Both the position numbers and the translations under genes were made by a program. From NCBI GenBank assembly GCA_965153455.1, contig OZ234493.1, positions 19,644,213-19,708,212 of the forward strand: a stretch of DNA of 64,000 nucleotides, read 5' to 3'. The notes below the pieces were generated by a model, which saw only the letters and a program-made list of their open reading frames with translations, ran no database searches and had not been told where the DNA came from. Positions 31,915-44,390 of the stretch are shown piece by piece. Within the stretch, counting starts at the first letter, position 1. Every line of letters begins with the position of its first letter. This DNA comes from Sphagnum compactum (taxonomy: Eukaryota; Bryophyta; Sphagnopsida; Sphagnales).

Positions 31915-33640
31915 GGGGTTAGAGATGTTGTTAGCTTGAGAAAAAAACCAAGGTTCTGAATGGGTGTGGGCATCAGGCAGGTGGTCACATTTTATTGCTG
32001 ATACAATGCTTGTAAACAGAAAAACAATTCAATTTTGGGCTATGCATAGGTCCTAGAACACAACTCACCTAAGACTTTTATTTTAAAGAACCACGAATCA
32101 GGGGTCTTGAAATATGAAGAAGGGGTTCCAGAACTAAACCAGAGGTTCTTTCAAACTTAAACGAAGGTTGGAACCAGGACCAAAGGGCTTACTAGAATTG
32201 ATGCCATGGTTAAGTGTAAGTAGGCGTGTTGTGCACGTATGGATCCATTTAATATTTGTTCCTATTTCATCATACACAAAAGTTGGAACAAGGTATTTTT
32301 TCTGTTTGCCATTGCCCATGTGTGTAATTTTTCATCTGCGTCACACCAAATTTTCATCCCAACATTTCATCCAATGCAGATTCCATGGCCTTGATTCTTG
32401 GAAGGGAACATATACCCAGAAATAGCACATTGCAGAAAGAAATTCTTTCTTTGAGGGGGAAGGAAGGTGAACATGCAAACCTGTGACAAATGTACATGTG
32501 CAGCTAATTGAACTCGTGCATAATTGCACACTAAATACGTTTCCAATACCTACAGCAGCTCCCGCTAAAGCAATGGTAGCTGCTCCTGCTCCAATGTTAA
32601 TCTAAGCTACTCTATTGCTGGCGCAGCTTGGCTTCCGAACCGTACGTGAGCCTACGACCTCATACGGCTCTTTTCATCATTTTTGTATCTCTGCGAGTTC
32701 TGGCTATGTAAAAGACAATGTTTATGCAACAATTGAAAGTTTGCTTAAGTGTCCTGCACACAGAATGTGTTGGACATGACACTAGTAAGTCTGATGGGTG
32801 ATACTAGTAACTTCTTACCAACATGCATGGCAACATGACATTCTACCAATTGTGCACAATGCATGACATACCTTAAGCATTCAATTATTAAAATGACGGG
32901 AATGTGAGTGAATGTTTGAACATTTTGTCCTTGATACCAGGAAATTTGTGTCCTCTGGGATCCGTCCAGAGGATGATTCTCTTGTGGCAATTTTGGTCGG
33001 TTTTACTTTTCACACCATCTGCTTGAAGACTGTTCATCCCCATACTGCCTTAAATGCAGGCAGTACGAAAGATACCTTTAGGTCTATTATTACTCAACTT
33101 TTAAGCTTTAGTTGTTGTTGAGAATTTCAACTTTTTGTGTTTTCATTATTTCTTTATTGAATTGTTTTTACTAGACCTATACATCGGCATTTATTTATTT
33201 TTTGTGGCAAATCAAATAATGGGGCTACAACTTGTAAGTTGGAAATAAATAAATAAATCGTCGAAAGTTAGGGCTTTTAATTGCAATGTTGTTATAGCGT
33301 GCCACCTCTATCCACAACAACATATTTTGGGTTTTGCAACTAAGCTTTGTGACTACATCCTAGTCAAGAAGGACATATGTAACTAGTCATTCACGAGTTG
33401 CTAAATCCATGTTGTTTCATCCATTTAATCGCAAAGGACATTTAGTCGCAAGGTCCAATCATTTTATCGACTAGGATTTTTTAATTTTGGCTTAATATTG
33501 AAATTTCATGTCATTAATGACCTTGGTATGACATATAAAGTGCATGTCATCTCAACTTAGTTGTTTTATTTGACTAAATGTTACAAAAGACGCTTTGATG
33601 GATGAAAATTTATAAACACATCATGATTCATTGCACATGA
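31915..33640. other. Non-coding stretch
   Basis: No gene recognised. A short plus-strand frame at 32912-33121 has no known domain. Confidence 0.35.
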
Positions 33641-34170
33641 CCAATAGTCAACCTAGTTTAACTTAGCTAGGCTATCTACTAATGTTAAGCAACCTAAGCT
33701 ACCTAACTTAAGCCAAATGGCTTAGGTATCATAAAATGAGGACTTGAACCCCTCATCTTCACATTGGGGTTCAAGTCCTCATCCATTCCACTATCACATT
33801 TTTTTATATCAATTATATTTAACACAAAGTTATAAAGTTCAAAATTTTTAGCCTTGAATTAACCTTGGCCGGCCTAGGTTGACCTAGGTCAACCTACCTA
33901 CTACCTACCAACCTAACCTAAAGACCTAGACCTCCTTAGGTTGACTTAGGATGAATTAGTTTGTCAACCTATACTACTTACTAGAACCTAAACATTTTTA
34001 GGCTAAAAAAAAAACTTACGATAATTATGTCACTTTTAGTCGCATCTAATTACACAAACTTGAGGTGGTTACAAACTTGATAAAAATCTTATAATGAGGC
34101 TATAGATAGGTTGACCTGGCAAAAAACTTAAAACTAAGAACCTAGGCAAGCCTACCTAAGTTAACCTATT
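33640..34170. repeat. CCTAGG/CCTAAG-rich repeat region
   Basis: CCTA, CCTAGG, AACCTAA and their complements recur at high density, resembling 1140-1300. The pattern is not a telomere repeat. It may be an AT-rich element with short internal repeats. Confidence 0.5.
33738..33780. repeat. Perfect 15-bp hairpin containing a B-box-like word
   Basis: GAGGACTTGAACCCC (33738-33752) pairs exactly with GGGGTTCAAGTCCTC (33766-33780) across a 13-nt loop. The right arm includes GGTTCAAGTCC, which fits the pol III B-box consensus and a tRNA T-arm. No full tRNA fold is present. Confidence 0.65.
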
Positions 34171-35089
34171 AATAAGGAAAGGTTATTTCGATCCTCCTTG
34201 CTACCTTGGCTTTCTTGTTTCACCTATCATCATTTGACATTTCCTTGCTTAAGTCTTTGAGCTTTTTATTCACCTAAATATTTTGACAATCCCTGAGGGC
34301 ATTAATTCGTCATTAACTTTCCTCCCCATATCTTTAAAGGTGTTGACTTCATATCATTGTTTTACATCACTATAGGTACATTCCAATGTAATTGGGCCCT
34401 TGATGTCTCCACAATTGTTTTTTGAAATTTTTGCCCACATAGACAATGATGATCACCTTTCCAACACCATTTATTGGCAAATCACAACCTTTTGCCCACC
34501 TCGGTTCAAGTGTGTTTTTCCCTTTTCAAAAAACTTATGGATAAATAATTTCACACATACATGACCCCATCTTGGGTTACATCACAAATTTTGCAAAGCT
34601 CGCTCATTCATAGGTTTGTACATTTTATGCACGAATATCATGTGTTGAAAATACGTTTGACACATGAATAAATGTGTTGACGGATGAAGTACAAACCTAT
34701 GAATGAATGAATGTCACACAGATTACACATCTTCCAATAAATCCCATGTGTCAAACATGTTTTCAATCCACAATATTAATGCTTGAAACATACGAATTAT
34801 GAATGAACGAATTTTGCATGATTTCCATTACTAAATTGTAAGATGCTAAGTTTGTGATGTAGGAACATTGAAACATACCTTTTCCAACATTCTTTTGAAA
34901 AAATGTTCAAGCTTCATCGAGAACTTTGTCTCCATATGTGTTACAACTTAGGAATAGGAGCATGGCTCACAGCTTGACTAATCATCCTTATATTTCCACT
35001 ACAAATAGCAATATTTTCCACTACACTTCAAATTCAATTAAAGTTTCCCCATCTATTACTAGCAAGCTTTCCTCATTGCATGTGCTCAC
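34171..35089. other. Non-coding stretch
   Basis: No gene recognised. Words such as ATGAATGAATG and CATGTGTCAAAC repeat loosely near 34600-34810. Confidence 0.35.
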
Positions 35090-36345
35090 ACCCCATTGAT
35101 GTATTATGCATCCGTTTGTTGAAATGTATATTGCATCATAATGTAACATAAATGGACCCATGATGTAATATGGGATGTTGTTGCATTCATTGCTTAAGAA
35201 GTTGGTTTCCAATTGGTACATGAACAACTTCACACATGTTTTTTCCATTTGTGCAACCTATTTTCAATGTTGACATAGTCTTCTCCAAAGACAAGGTTCA
35301 CACCTTCACTAACATTCTCATCATGGATCTAACAAACCTTGACCATCTACCTTTGACAACGTTGACATTAGGATTGACAACTTCCCAAAGAGGTCATTTC
35401 CATTTTATTAGAAAAAATGTGCAAAACAATACAAGGTGCAACTTATTGAAAAATCATAAATTATAAATGTAAATAAGGTGATGATAATTCATTTTGATAA
35501 TTTTTTGAAAATATAGTTAGAATATATCTAAAATATGCTCAAAATATGCCATATTTTTCCTCAGGTGCTTCCCTAAGGACAATTTTAAAAACATCTTAAA
35601 CAAAATAAAGAAATTAGAAACACCAACACCCAAAAAACTAATTCATAGCTTTAACAATCAAATTTTTTGGTTGTTTGCACAAAGGTGTCTCCACACCAAC
35701 ATAAACTTCACCCACCCTCTTAAATGAGTGATTATCTTGAAATATTCTTAGAATATCCCCATTTGTAAATTTAAAAAATCATTAAAATTTTCTTATGACC
35801 TAAAAAGATATTGCATTATAATTTTATGTAAAGATATGTTCAAAGAATCTTGCCCAAAATGTCGCATTTCAAAAATCTCCCCAAAAATAAAAATTTACAT
35901 AACATTTTTAAAGCATTAGTTATAGTGGTTAATGAGTGTTTTTGAATAGTTTATCCTTACTAAATTCATTCCAAATCAAACCACATGTCTTCGTAATATA
36001 TTACAAACATTGTCATGTAAACACATTAAAACTTGCAACATTAGTACAATTTTTGATGCTAAGAAATGAAAACCAAAACAAAGGTTACATTTGTTGTGAT
36101 ACATGTTATTGTGATTACATGCACAAACAAGTTAATGGTTTTCTTCAAGCTTGTGTTGATAATATGTGAAGGATGAGAGGTCCAAAGGGTCCACCCTTTT
36201 TAGTCCTAACTATACCTTCTTTAAACAATGTTTTAGTTACATTACAAAAGATGCAAGCCACTTACATCTTACGTTGTGCCATGGTGGTGGGGTTGACCAC
36301 ATCTTACCTCCCATCACTTGTTGACCCCCCCCCCCCCCCCCCCAT
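35090..36345 (+). pseudogene. Non-LTR-like retroelement C-terminal end, decayed, copy 1
   Basis: Plus-strand pieces read THDVIWDVVAFIA, EVGFQLVHEQLHT (one frame) and THVFFPFVQPIFNVDIVF then KVHTFTNILIMDLT (another). Further on come DYMHKQVNGFLQACVDNM, GPKGPPFLVLTI and LQKMQATYILRCAMVVG, ending in SLVDPPPPPP at the poly-C run. The order of blocks matches the copy at 37440-38130 (-). The H-D...R/NVDIV layout resembles a restriction-like nuclease domain, which some non-LTR retrotransposons carry; that class assignment is tentative. About 550 bp of unrelated sequence interrupts it between 35450 and 36000, with many stops throughout. Confidence 0.5.
36325..36343. repeat. Run of 19 C
   Basis: It lies where the decayed retroelement frame encodes consecutive prolines after SLVD, so it probably grew by slippage from CCN codons. 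Confidence 0.9.
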
Positions 36346-37435
36346 TCAACTTACTCATAGTTGTAAGTATATGAATAAATATGTCCTAAATGGGTATTGA
36401 GGCTAATTAAAATTGTTTGTGTTATTGTTTTATTCTTGGTTTTTTTTTTTTAATTTTTTTTTAATAAATTTACTTTCTACTTCCTTTGAATATGTGGTTT
36501 CTTTGAAATACATTTTGGGCAATTTTACATCAATATTCAAAGGTTAATAAACCCATGGGCAAAAGACATTTGCAAAAGTGGGGTTGGACTTGATTACCAC
36601 CTCAATGCCTTAAGCCCTTTATTTTCAAAATATGCCCATCCTTAGGTTTTACCTAGTGTTGGCCTATTATACAAGGTTTTGACAAATATGTACTAAGGTT
36701 TTGGCAAATATTTATGAAGGTATAACCTACTATGTAAAACTTGAAGTCATTAATATCATTTTTCGAAATACATATGAAATACCCTTGTTATTGGTTAGCC
36801 TCTACCAATGTTATAAATATATTTTACCATATCCAAAGTTGCCTTCTTGAAGGGAGTCCTATTCACATCGCATGTGTAACAAAAATGTATGTTTTTTTAT
36901 ATGTATATTGTTTTCATAAAAGTTTCACAAGTTAAGTCTTAGGCTTTGTGTGTTGTGTTCAATGAATGTTGATGACAACATAAGAGTTCTATGAAGATTT
37001 GCAAATCACTATCACATGCATTTTTCAACGAAACAATTTTTTTAACGTTGATTTTTTTACAACTTTGATTTTCTATTTCAATAGTGGTGTTCTTTCAACT
37101 AGACTTCAAATGTAGCCAACAAAGCACAAAGGTTTGTGAGATTAAAACTACCAAACATGATTCTCATTCTTTTTTTTAGATAATGTTAAATTTGTTATCA
37201 TTTGAAACACCCCTAAGAATTGATTTTTTCTCAATGTAAATACTTATATCAAGATGCATATCTCATACAAGCTAATATGATGATGAAAACCTACCAAATG
37301 TTAATGAAAAAAAACACCCTTGACAAAGGGGGAGAGAAAGGAACAAGATGGGTGGACCCAATTCCAAGCAAAAATAAAAAACCACTAATCAAGGTGGACC
37401 ACAAAGGGAACATGAACAAAACAAATATTCAAACC
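36346..37435. other. Non-coding stretch
   Basis: No gene recognised. Around 36565-36655 is a decayed M2-type MITE (CCTTAAGCCC...CCTTAGGTTTTACC). Confidence 0.35.
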
Positions 37436-37439
37436 CCCC

Positions 37440-38130
37440 AGACGCAACAAACATATCAGATAAAGAGAAGGGTAAAACACCTAAAATAACATTTAGCCAA
37501 GAAGATTCCTCACTTACAATAACAATGTGCTTTAAAATAAAAGCTGCTTGTGTTCACAATAACATCATTGACACCTTTTGCTTGTAAAATGAATGCAAAA
37601 CCAAAAGACGAACGCCTCTAAAGCCCTTCGTGCTCCATGCCATGTTAGCACATTGATGAAAAACGTCGTCCACCTATTGATGCAAACACCCAAGGACCTC
37701 TATGGCTAGAGGGAAATATTGGTTTGTTAGGTATTGATCACGATAAAAGTCATCCTTAACCTAAGCTACAATTGTAATGACAACCCCATTAAAAAGAATT
37801 ACTCGTGAAATGAAATGTGTTCAAGTGAGTTCAATGATGACAATGTTAAACAACATCCAAATGCCATCCATTGAAATCACAATGTCAACTCGCCAACACG
37901 TAGATTGAAAAATAAGCGGCGGAAAAAATGGGTTTGAGTTCACGTAAAATGTGAAATCTTGCATCCTTATGATTCTTGCATTCCTTGAAATAGACACAAA
38001 GGCATCTTGCACAACATGGTGGGAAGCTCTCATTTTCAAACCATGGACACAACGAAGAAGGTGCATCCCCATAGGGTCCAAAGGTTGACCACAAATGTAA
38101 TGTGACAAACCAATGATTAACAATATGAGC
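37440..38130 (-). pseudogene. Non-LTR-like retroelement C-terminal end, decayed, copy 2
   Basis: The minus strand reads CGQPLDPMGMHLLRCVHGLK, ASHHVVQDAFVSISRNA and WRVDIVISMDGIWMLFNIVI. After a few stops come VVITIVA, VKDDFYRDQYLTNQYFPLAI with EVLGCLH, and TQAAFILKHIVIVSEES. A C-x-C or CG followed by H...C suggests a zinc-knuckle, and the HD...VDIV spacing resembles a PD-(D/E)XK nuclease. It pairs with the copy at 35090-36345 in opposite orientation. No reverse transcriptase part was recognised upstream. Confidence 0.55.
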
Positions 38131-41100
38131 TTATTGTTTAATCATATTCATACCCAAGAACCTCCCAAAATAAGTATTCAAAGCTATATGATATATCCAT
38201 TTCAAGAACATTTGAATACTCATATTCATATCAAATTGAAAAAAATTAAATACATGTATGTACTTAACTAATAAGTTGATATGCACATACCCACTAAACA
38301 ATGGTCTTACATGTGACTCAAAGCATAGCCAAATCCAAGTGAGTCCTATTTGGAAACAATATTATGTTATGGCCATCTTGTTCATTTTTACACTTGTTAA
38401 TGCCAAATCAAATGATCAATTGGGATGCCCTTAATTTTGGGGGTTGTTGTTTTGCTTGCAACTGTTGAGCACATGGTTTTGACATTACTACTAAATGTGG
38501 GTGTTGTTCATTAGTCCCCATTCACTAGACTAGTGAATTCACTACTTCCCACTAATCCTCGTTCACTACAACTAATGAATTCACTAAAAATCCAGTGAAA
38601 TCACTTGGTGTATAGGGACACATTTTGTTGTAATGTGATGTCATGGCAACAAATCTGTTATGTTGGAAAGAAATAAACAACCAACATTTTGTATAATTTG
38701 ATTGGAAACCCTAACCCCCAACTCTTTTACCATTCACAACTTTCTAGCTTTGTGTTCCATTTTGGCCACATATGAAGAGTTAATAATACAAGACCTTGCA
38801 AGTTGGCGACCCAAAAGTATGTCATTGGCTTATTAAACCACAAGATTCCACAAAACATTGGAACTACAATTCAAAGAACTATGTATCCATCTTGACATTA
38901 TGATAATTTATCTTGAATATGAAACAAGTTGAAAACATTAGGAATCAAGAATCAAGATGCATTTATGATCACATTGGGAATCGTCTCTAACATATGTAAA
39001 CCATGTTTGTACAACAACAAGCTTGTTCAAAAAAAAACAAGTCATGAAAGAACTTTGCAAGTGAGTCATGGTTGGTAAGTTAACTTAGTAGAAGGGGTTG
39101 TCATTATTGATTTCGAAGCATTGCATATCACATTTCAACATAAAATTGCTTTAAAAGAAAAAGTTTAGTTTGACCTTATTTATTTCGACCACCCATTTCA
39201 CTATGGAACATGAAAAGTGAATGATTTCATTATGCCATTTCACTTGAAATGAATTAAGTCATCATATCCTTACACCATTTCACTTTCAATGAAACTTCGA
39301 TCATTCATGTCCAGTAGCAGTTTTTTTTAGAAGAAATTCAAAGTCAATAAGTGGCTAAAACCATGAAGAAAGAATGTGTGATATGGCTATTTGAACCATT
39401 GTTTTAAGAAAAAAATTGGCTACTATATTTTTATGGTTACTTACTTGATTACCATATTTTTTTCAAAGTTCAAAAAATTGGCGATTGTACAATTTTTTTA
39501 TATAGCAAATATGGCTATTCAAAACATTTGAAAAGTCTGCATTTTAATAATTATTGGACTAAAAAGGTTGCACACTACATTTGAGTGCATGTTGCATAAT
39601 GCAGTGACAAATTACAGTAATGAATTTCAAACTTTTATTCCAACTTTTAAACTTTGCAAGTTCAAAGTAATCTAAATTTTGTGCACATTGCATAATTGAG
39701 CAAGCCATTACTTGGGGAGTTGAACCCAAGTCTCAAAAGAGACTTTGCTTAATGCAAAGCAATGTTTTTACACCCACAACCCAACATAGCCCCCAACCAT
39801 AATATAAAGAACAAAATGGAAATACAACCAGATACAAAGTTCAAACATAAACCCCAAGCCATGTTCCTTGTTCCATGTCACATGATGCACTCCTTACTAA
39901 CCAAAAAAATTGTAATGATTCAAGGAATATAAGGATTCAAGAAGACATGACATCCAAATAAAACTCATGAGTTTCAAAAGAGGAAAAAAAAACAGATTCA
40001 TTATAAATGTGCATTCTACACTATGGATAATGTAAAGGATCCCCACAAATAGGGAATAGGAAAATAAAACCTAAGTTCTATCAATTGTAAAAAAAATATG
40101 CTTTTAAGAAACAACATAATATCGAGCTTTCATGCTCCCCCACAAGTTGATGGCCTCTTCAAACAGAAATTCCCAAGTGTGTAAAACCTTTGTGTATAAA
40201 ATCGAGTGCATAAATCCAAATGGCAAATCAAGCGGCTTTGTAATTCTTTTTTTATGAACACCACTACTGGAAAAATAACATTCGTCTTTCACATATGGGT
40301 CCAAATTCTTTAAGGAGTACCAAAATAATGTCACATTGTCACCCTTTTTATACTCCTCTATATGGTCCTATTTGATCATGTAAAGACACAAAATGGATGA
40401 AATTGATGGAATTTGGAGTTGTAATGGTCTAAAATATGGTATTTATAAAAATATTTGACACAAAACTCATTATATTGATGGGAAGGTAAAAGCATACTAA
40501 GCCCCCCCCCCCCCAATTGTAATCACACGTATAATCTTTTTGCAATTAATTTTTTTGGTATTGTATGGACATCACATCTTGGATGTTTTTGTTTGTTTTA
40601 AGTACATTTGATTAGCTTTAAACTTCATCTATTCAATTATTTTGGAAAACTCAACAAACATTGAAGAATTTGAACATTTGGAGTATATTCATGACAAAAT
40701 GAATATATCACAGAGTTTGAAAATTTGAATATATACTTCAAAACTAAGGTTATGGATGGAATTTTTGGGTGAATTTTTTTATGGTCTATGATATTGATGT
40801 ACATCAATTAAATCTAGGAAAATTTAGAAATTAAAATTTTTTGGATGAAATTCCATTCAAAAAATGTGTTTTTTGCAATTGTTTAGTAATGAATGCATAT
40901 TGATATCTTATTTTTAGGATAAAACCACTACCATATAAAAAATGAGAAGATTTTATAGATGGGCATTGCATTATTTTTTCAATTTTCTTTTGTTTGGTAA
41001 CGTTTCATGATTCATAAACATGAGGCCCTATGGCCACTGAAAAACTGTAAGTTATATATTATGTGTACATTGATTTTATCCAATCCTCACCATCTAACCA

Positions 41101-41465
41101 TTGGATCAAAATTAATTTTGACTCAAAATGAACTTTGAGTTCAAAAATGTTGTTGTGCAAATTCTAAAGTTCTTAAATTGTATTTAGGATAACCAAAGGA
41201 TGCCATCAAGATTTTAACTTACTACATATTATAATACTTATTATACATCACCTTTTTTGAACAAAATTGACTAACCCTTAATGTGCTTTCAAACAAGAAT
41301 CAAAATATAGGACAAAAAAAGACTCCATTAAGGACTAGGTCCTTTTTATTCTTAGTGGTACACTTTAAAGAATTTGGACCCAGACCCTAAGATTAGAATA
41401 CAAGTTATTTCGGCTAGCTTAATAAACTTTGATCACTTTAGTTTGAGGATGGTAGAAGAGCTAAT
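38131..41465. other. Long AT-rich non-coding stretch
   Basis: More than 3 kb with no recognisable gene. A TTCACTA-rich patch at 38515-38605 includes the near-perfect palindrome ATTCACTAGACTAGTGAAT (38520-38538). A run of 13 C lies at 40502-40514. Decayed elements may be present but I could not identify them. Confidence 0.4.
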
Positions 41466-41469
41466 CTAG

Positions 41470-44390
41470 CCTATGATTGGGTCATAGTGTTGAGATCATA
41501 AACCTCTTTCAAGACTAATTCATTGTTTGTGGCCATTATCAATTTACAAAAAGAATATTGTGAATCCAAAAGATGACCATCAAAGAAAAGTTTCACCCAC
41601 ACTCCATCTTTTCCAACCTTGCAAGTGCTACAATAAGCAACCTTAATAACAATCAAACATCGGTGAAAATCATCACCAACATTATCAAAGTTTTGAGCCC
41701 AAAAAAATTGGTAAATCACACCCAATGCTAATATCCATCCATGGTTTGGAAATCTGCCATATAGTTCATCTGTTAAAACCTTGCCAAGATTTTCACATGA
41801 CCCATCACCAAAAGGACGTATGGCTTTAACCATGTTTCAAAAAACCTATTGTAAAATAATGTTGGTTGACAACAAATTCACAACTAACAAACTTGATAAC
41901 AAGACAATCAAGTTCCTTACCATTTAGATTTATGCACCAACTCATTAGTAGATTTTATTGAGTGATTCAAAAACATTCAATTCATAAAAAATTAGGTCAT
42001 CAAACTTAGTGTATGGATCAAAATAGAGTCAATAAAACTCAAGTTAACATAGGTTCACCGTATCATGAAGTCACACACAAAAACATCATGGGACTAGGCT
42101 AATTTGATTAGGGCATGCACAAAACTTAGGAGTGGGAGAGTCGCATGTAACCCTAGAATTAATTCCAAGTCATAAAAAAATTCAAGTTCTAAGTGGCAAT
42201 GCTATTTTTTGGAGCATTAGCATACATATTTGTAATTAAAGGTTTGTATTGTTCCATACCTTGTTGCACAAGAGATAATATACTAATCCATTTGGTCTTC
42301 ACATTCTGGAGCAACTTGTTTCCTTTTTCCATGAACACTTCACATAGTTTCTAAAATTCAAGGTATTTTTTAGGTGAGTGAGAGGAAAATGTAGACATAG
42401 CTTGAAGCAAAGCTTCTAATTGAACCACCAACTAAGTTTTGAAAGCACCAACAAAACCAAGTTTGTTCAATGAGCAAAACAATGCACTCCCATAAAAAAT
42501 GCAACCATTATTTCTTTCATCTAAATAGTCACACACCAATTCTTGAACCCTGGAAAACATTGCTGCCATTTGTTCCAATGGAAATGAATTTACATCCTAA
42601 TATTTCAACACTCACATTAGCAAGAGTTTCCAAATCTCTAAACATAAACTGAAAAACATTATCAATTATTCCCTGCAGTTCAACCATTCCCACACAAACC
42701 AGAAGAAGGATCCACTTCCAAGCTTGAACAACATAAATGTGAAGAGAGATACATGATGCATTATTTATAGTTGTCACTTCATCCGCATTCATAGATAGGA
42801 AATCAACAACATTGATAACATTACGAGTGGATTGTAGTAATAAATCATTCATTGATTCAACAATACCCCAACCTGAAGAATTAATCCAATGTTTTTTAGG
42901 TGTGTGTTTGACTATCGCAACCCTAGCCTTTGGCTTGTGACCAAGGCAAGGGGGTTGTGAGGTTGCGGGCCTAGTAGTAGACCCGGGAGGCACATCACAT
43001 GCTCCCGGGAGTGCAAGGAGTGCAAAGAGTCCAGAGAGTGTGAGGGAGTGAACCCTCACACTCCCAAGTGAACTCCCACGTTGGGAGTTGGTGAGAGTTG
43101 GAGTCCCGGAGGGACTCCCGAAACTTCAGAGAGCGTTTTGAGGGGTCAAAACGCCATGGCTTGTTTCGCTCTTTATATCAATGGAAAGCTCTTGAAGTGT
43201 AGATGTCCAAAATGGGCTCGCATTGCTCATTTGGATATCTGAAACACAAGTTATGGCCAAAAGAAGGCCCGGGAGTCGAATTCCCGGGAGTCGTCCAGTT
43301 TTGACTCCCGACCACTAAAAGTCGGGAATCGACCCGATTTACTTAGCTGCAGGGGGCGTGCCACATATCGTTGGAAAGCTCTCGACGAGAGCTACAACTT
43401 TGCTTCAGACCGCATTGCAATCTAAGGTCTGCTCGCAAAGTTATGGGGCTTCAAAGTCCCGGGAGTCCCACTTGGCGCGATTTCGAAAAATAGCCATTTG
43501 GATGTAGCCTCCGTGGAGAGCTGCAGAGTATACTATAAGGGGGAAGGTGCTGGCTTCCCCAAGGGGAAGGTGATGGCTTCCCCAAGGGAGCAAGGTGCTG
43601 ACTTACTCCCAAGTCCGGGCCGTGGTGAGTGAGTCCAAGTGCCCGTGGCTTGTCCTAACACCCAAGGGTGTTCCCGAATGTGATAAAGGGGGAAGGTGGT
43701 GGCTTCCCCAAGTCCGGGCCCAGGTGAATCAAGTGAGTCTAAGGTTGCCCGTGGCTCTTCCTAGCACCCAAGGTGCTTCAACTATGCACTAACCACTTCA
43801 TGAGGGTTTCGTGTAAGGCCGTGTGAGTGAGTAAGCTTGTCAACTCTTCCTAGTCCCATCCCGGAGCTCCAACACACCCCTTTACCCCTCAAGTGTTGTG
43901 AGCTAGGGAACGGCTCCAAGTTCCAACTCCTTCCGCATTGCCGCATACTTGGACCCTCAAGTGGGTCTACGAGGAACTTGGGAGCGCGTCATTGACCTTA
44001 AGCACAATGAATAGATCCTTCAATCCTTCAAAGTCGCTCATTGCCTGACCTCTAGACAATAAATGAAACACTACAAGAAACCACACAATTTGTTTTTCCT
44101 TATCTTGGGGAACTGCTACAACAATAAAATCCAAAATTAAAAGATGATTTGCAATATTATAGGTTTTTTCATTTTGAGCATGTTAGTTTTTAGGATTGAA
44201 ATAAAAAGAACCAACTTCCACACCATGATTAAGAACTTTGGTTTTGAGCCTACTTGCATGCTTGAACAACCTATTAAGTTTAGGAACCAACAACCTTTCC
44301 TTCCCTTCTATTTTCAAGCAAATAGAATTGGAACCTATTGACTTTACTTTCTTTTCCTTCAACCAAAGACTTATCTACTTAACAATTTGG
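41470..44390 (-). pseudogene. hAT-like (DUF4371/ZNF862-type) transposase-derived pseudogene
   Basis: Minus-strand pieces in order are LFKHASRLKTKVLNHGVEVG with FYFNPKN, FLVVFHLLSRGQAMSDFEG with LKDLF, KKHWINSSGWGIVESMNDLL, VVDFLSMNADEVTTINNAS, FISIGTNGSNVFQGSRIGV, then LEALLQAMSTF, KGNKLLQNVKTKWISILSLV, and finally FPNHGWILALGVIYQFFWAQ followed by DLNTMTQ. These follow the order of plant hAT-related proteins with the DEVT and GSNVFQG motifs. Stops are frequent, so it is dead. A 1,079-bp insert splits it at 42913-43991. The family call rests on several independent blocks. Confidence 0.7.
42913..43991 (-). mobile_element. 1,079-bp insert, probable solo LTR, with 5-bp target duplication
   Basis: TTGAC occurs at 42908-42912 and 43992-43996, flanking the insert exactly. 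Removing the insert and one TTGAC rejoins the hAT-like frame as KVKHTPKKHW. On the minus strand the insert begins TGACGCGCTC and ends TTGCGATA, so it starts with TG as LTRs do, but ends TA rather than CA. It is clearly more GC-rich than its surroundings and repeats CCCGGGAGTC and GGGGAAGCCA words. It lacks coding domains and a primer-binding site, fitting a solo LTR; another class of element with 5-bp duplications cannot be excluded. Confidence 0.75.

Noticed and set aside
33738-33780. tRNA gene
   Set aside because: Only a T-arm-like word inside a hairpin is present; no acceptor, D or anticodon arms can be built.
33640-34170. Interstitial telomere repeats
   Set aside because: The recurring words are CCTAGG and CCTAA variants, not a regular TTTAGGG array.
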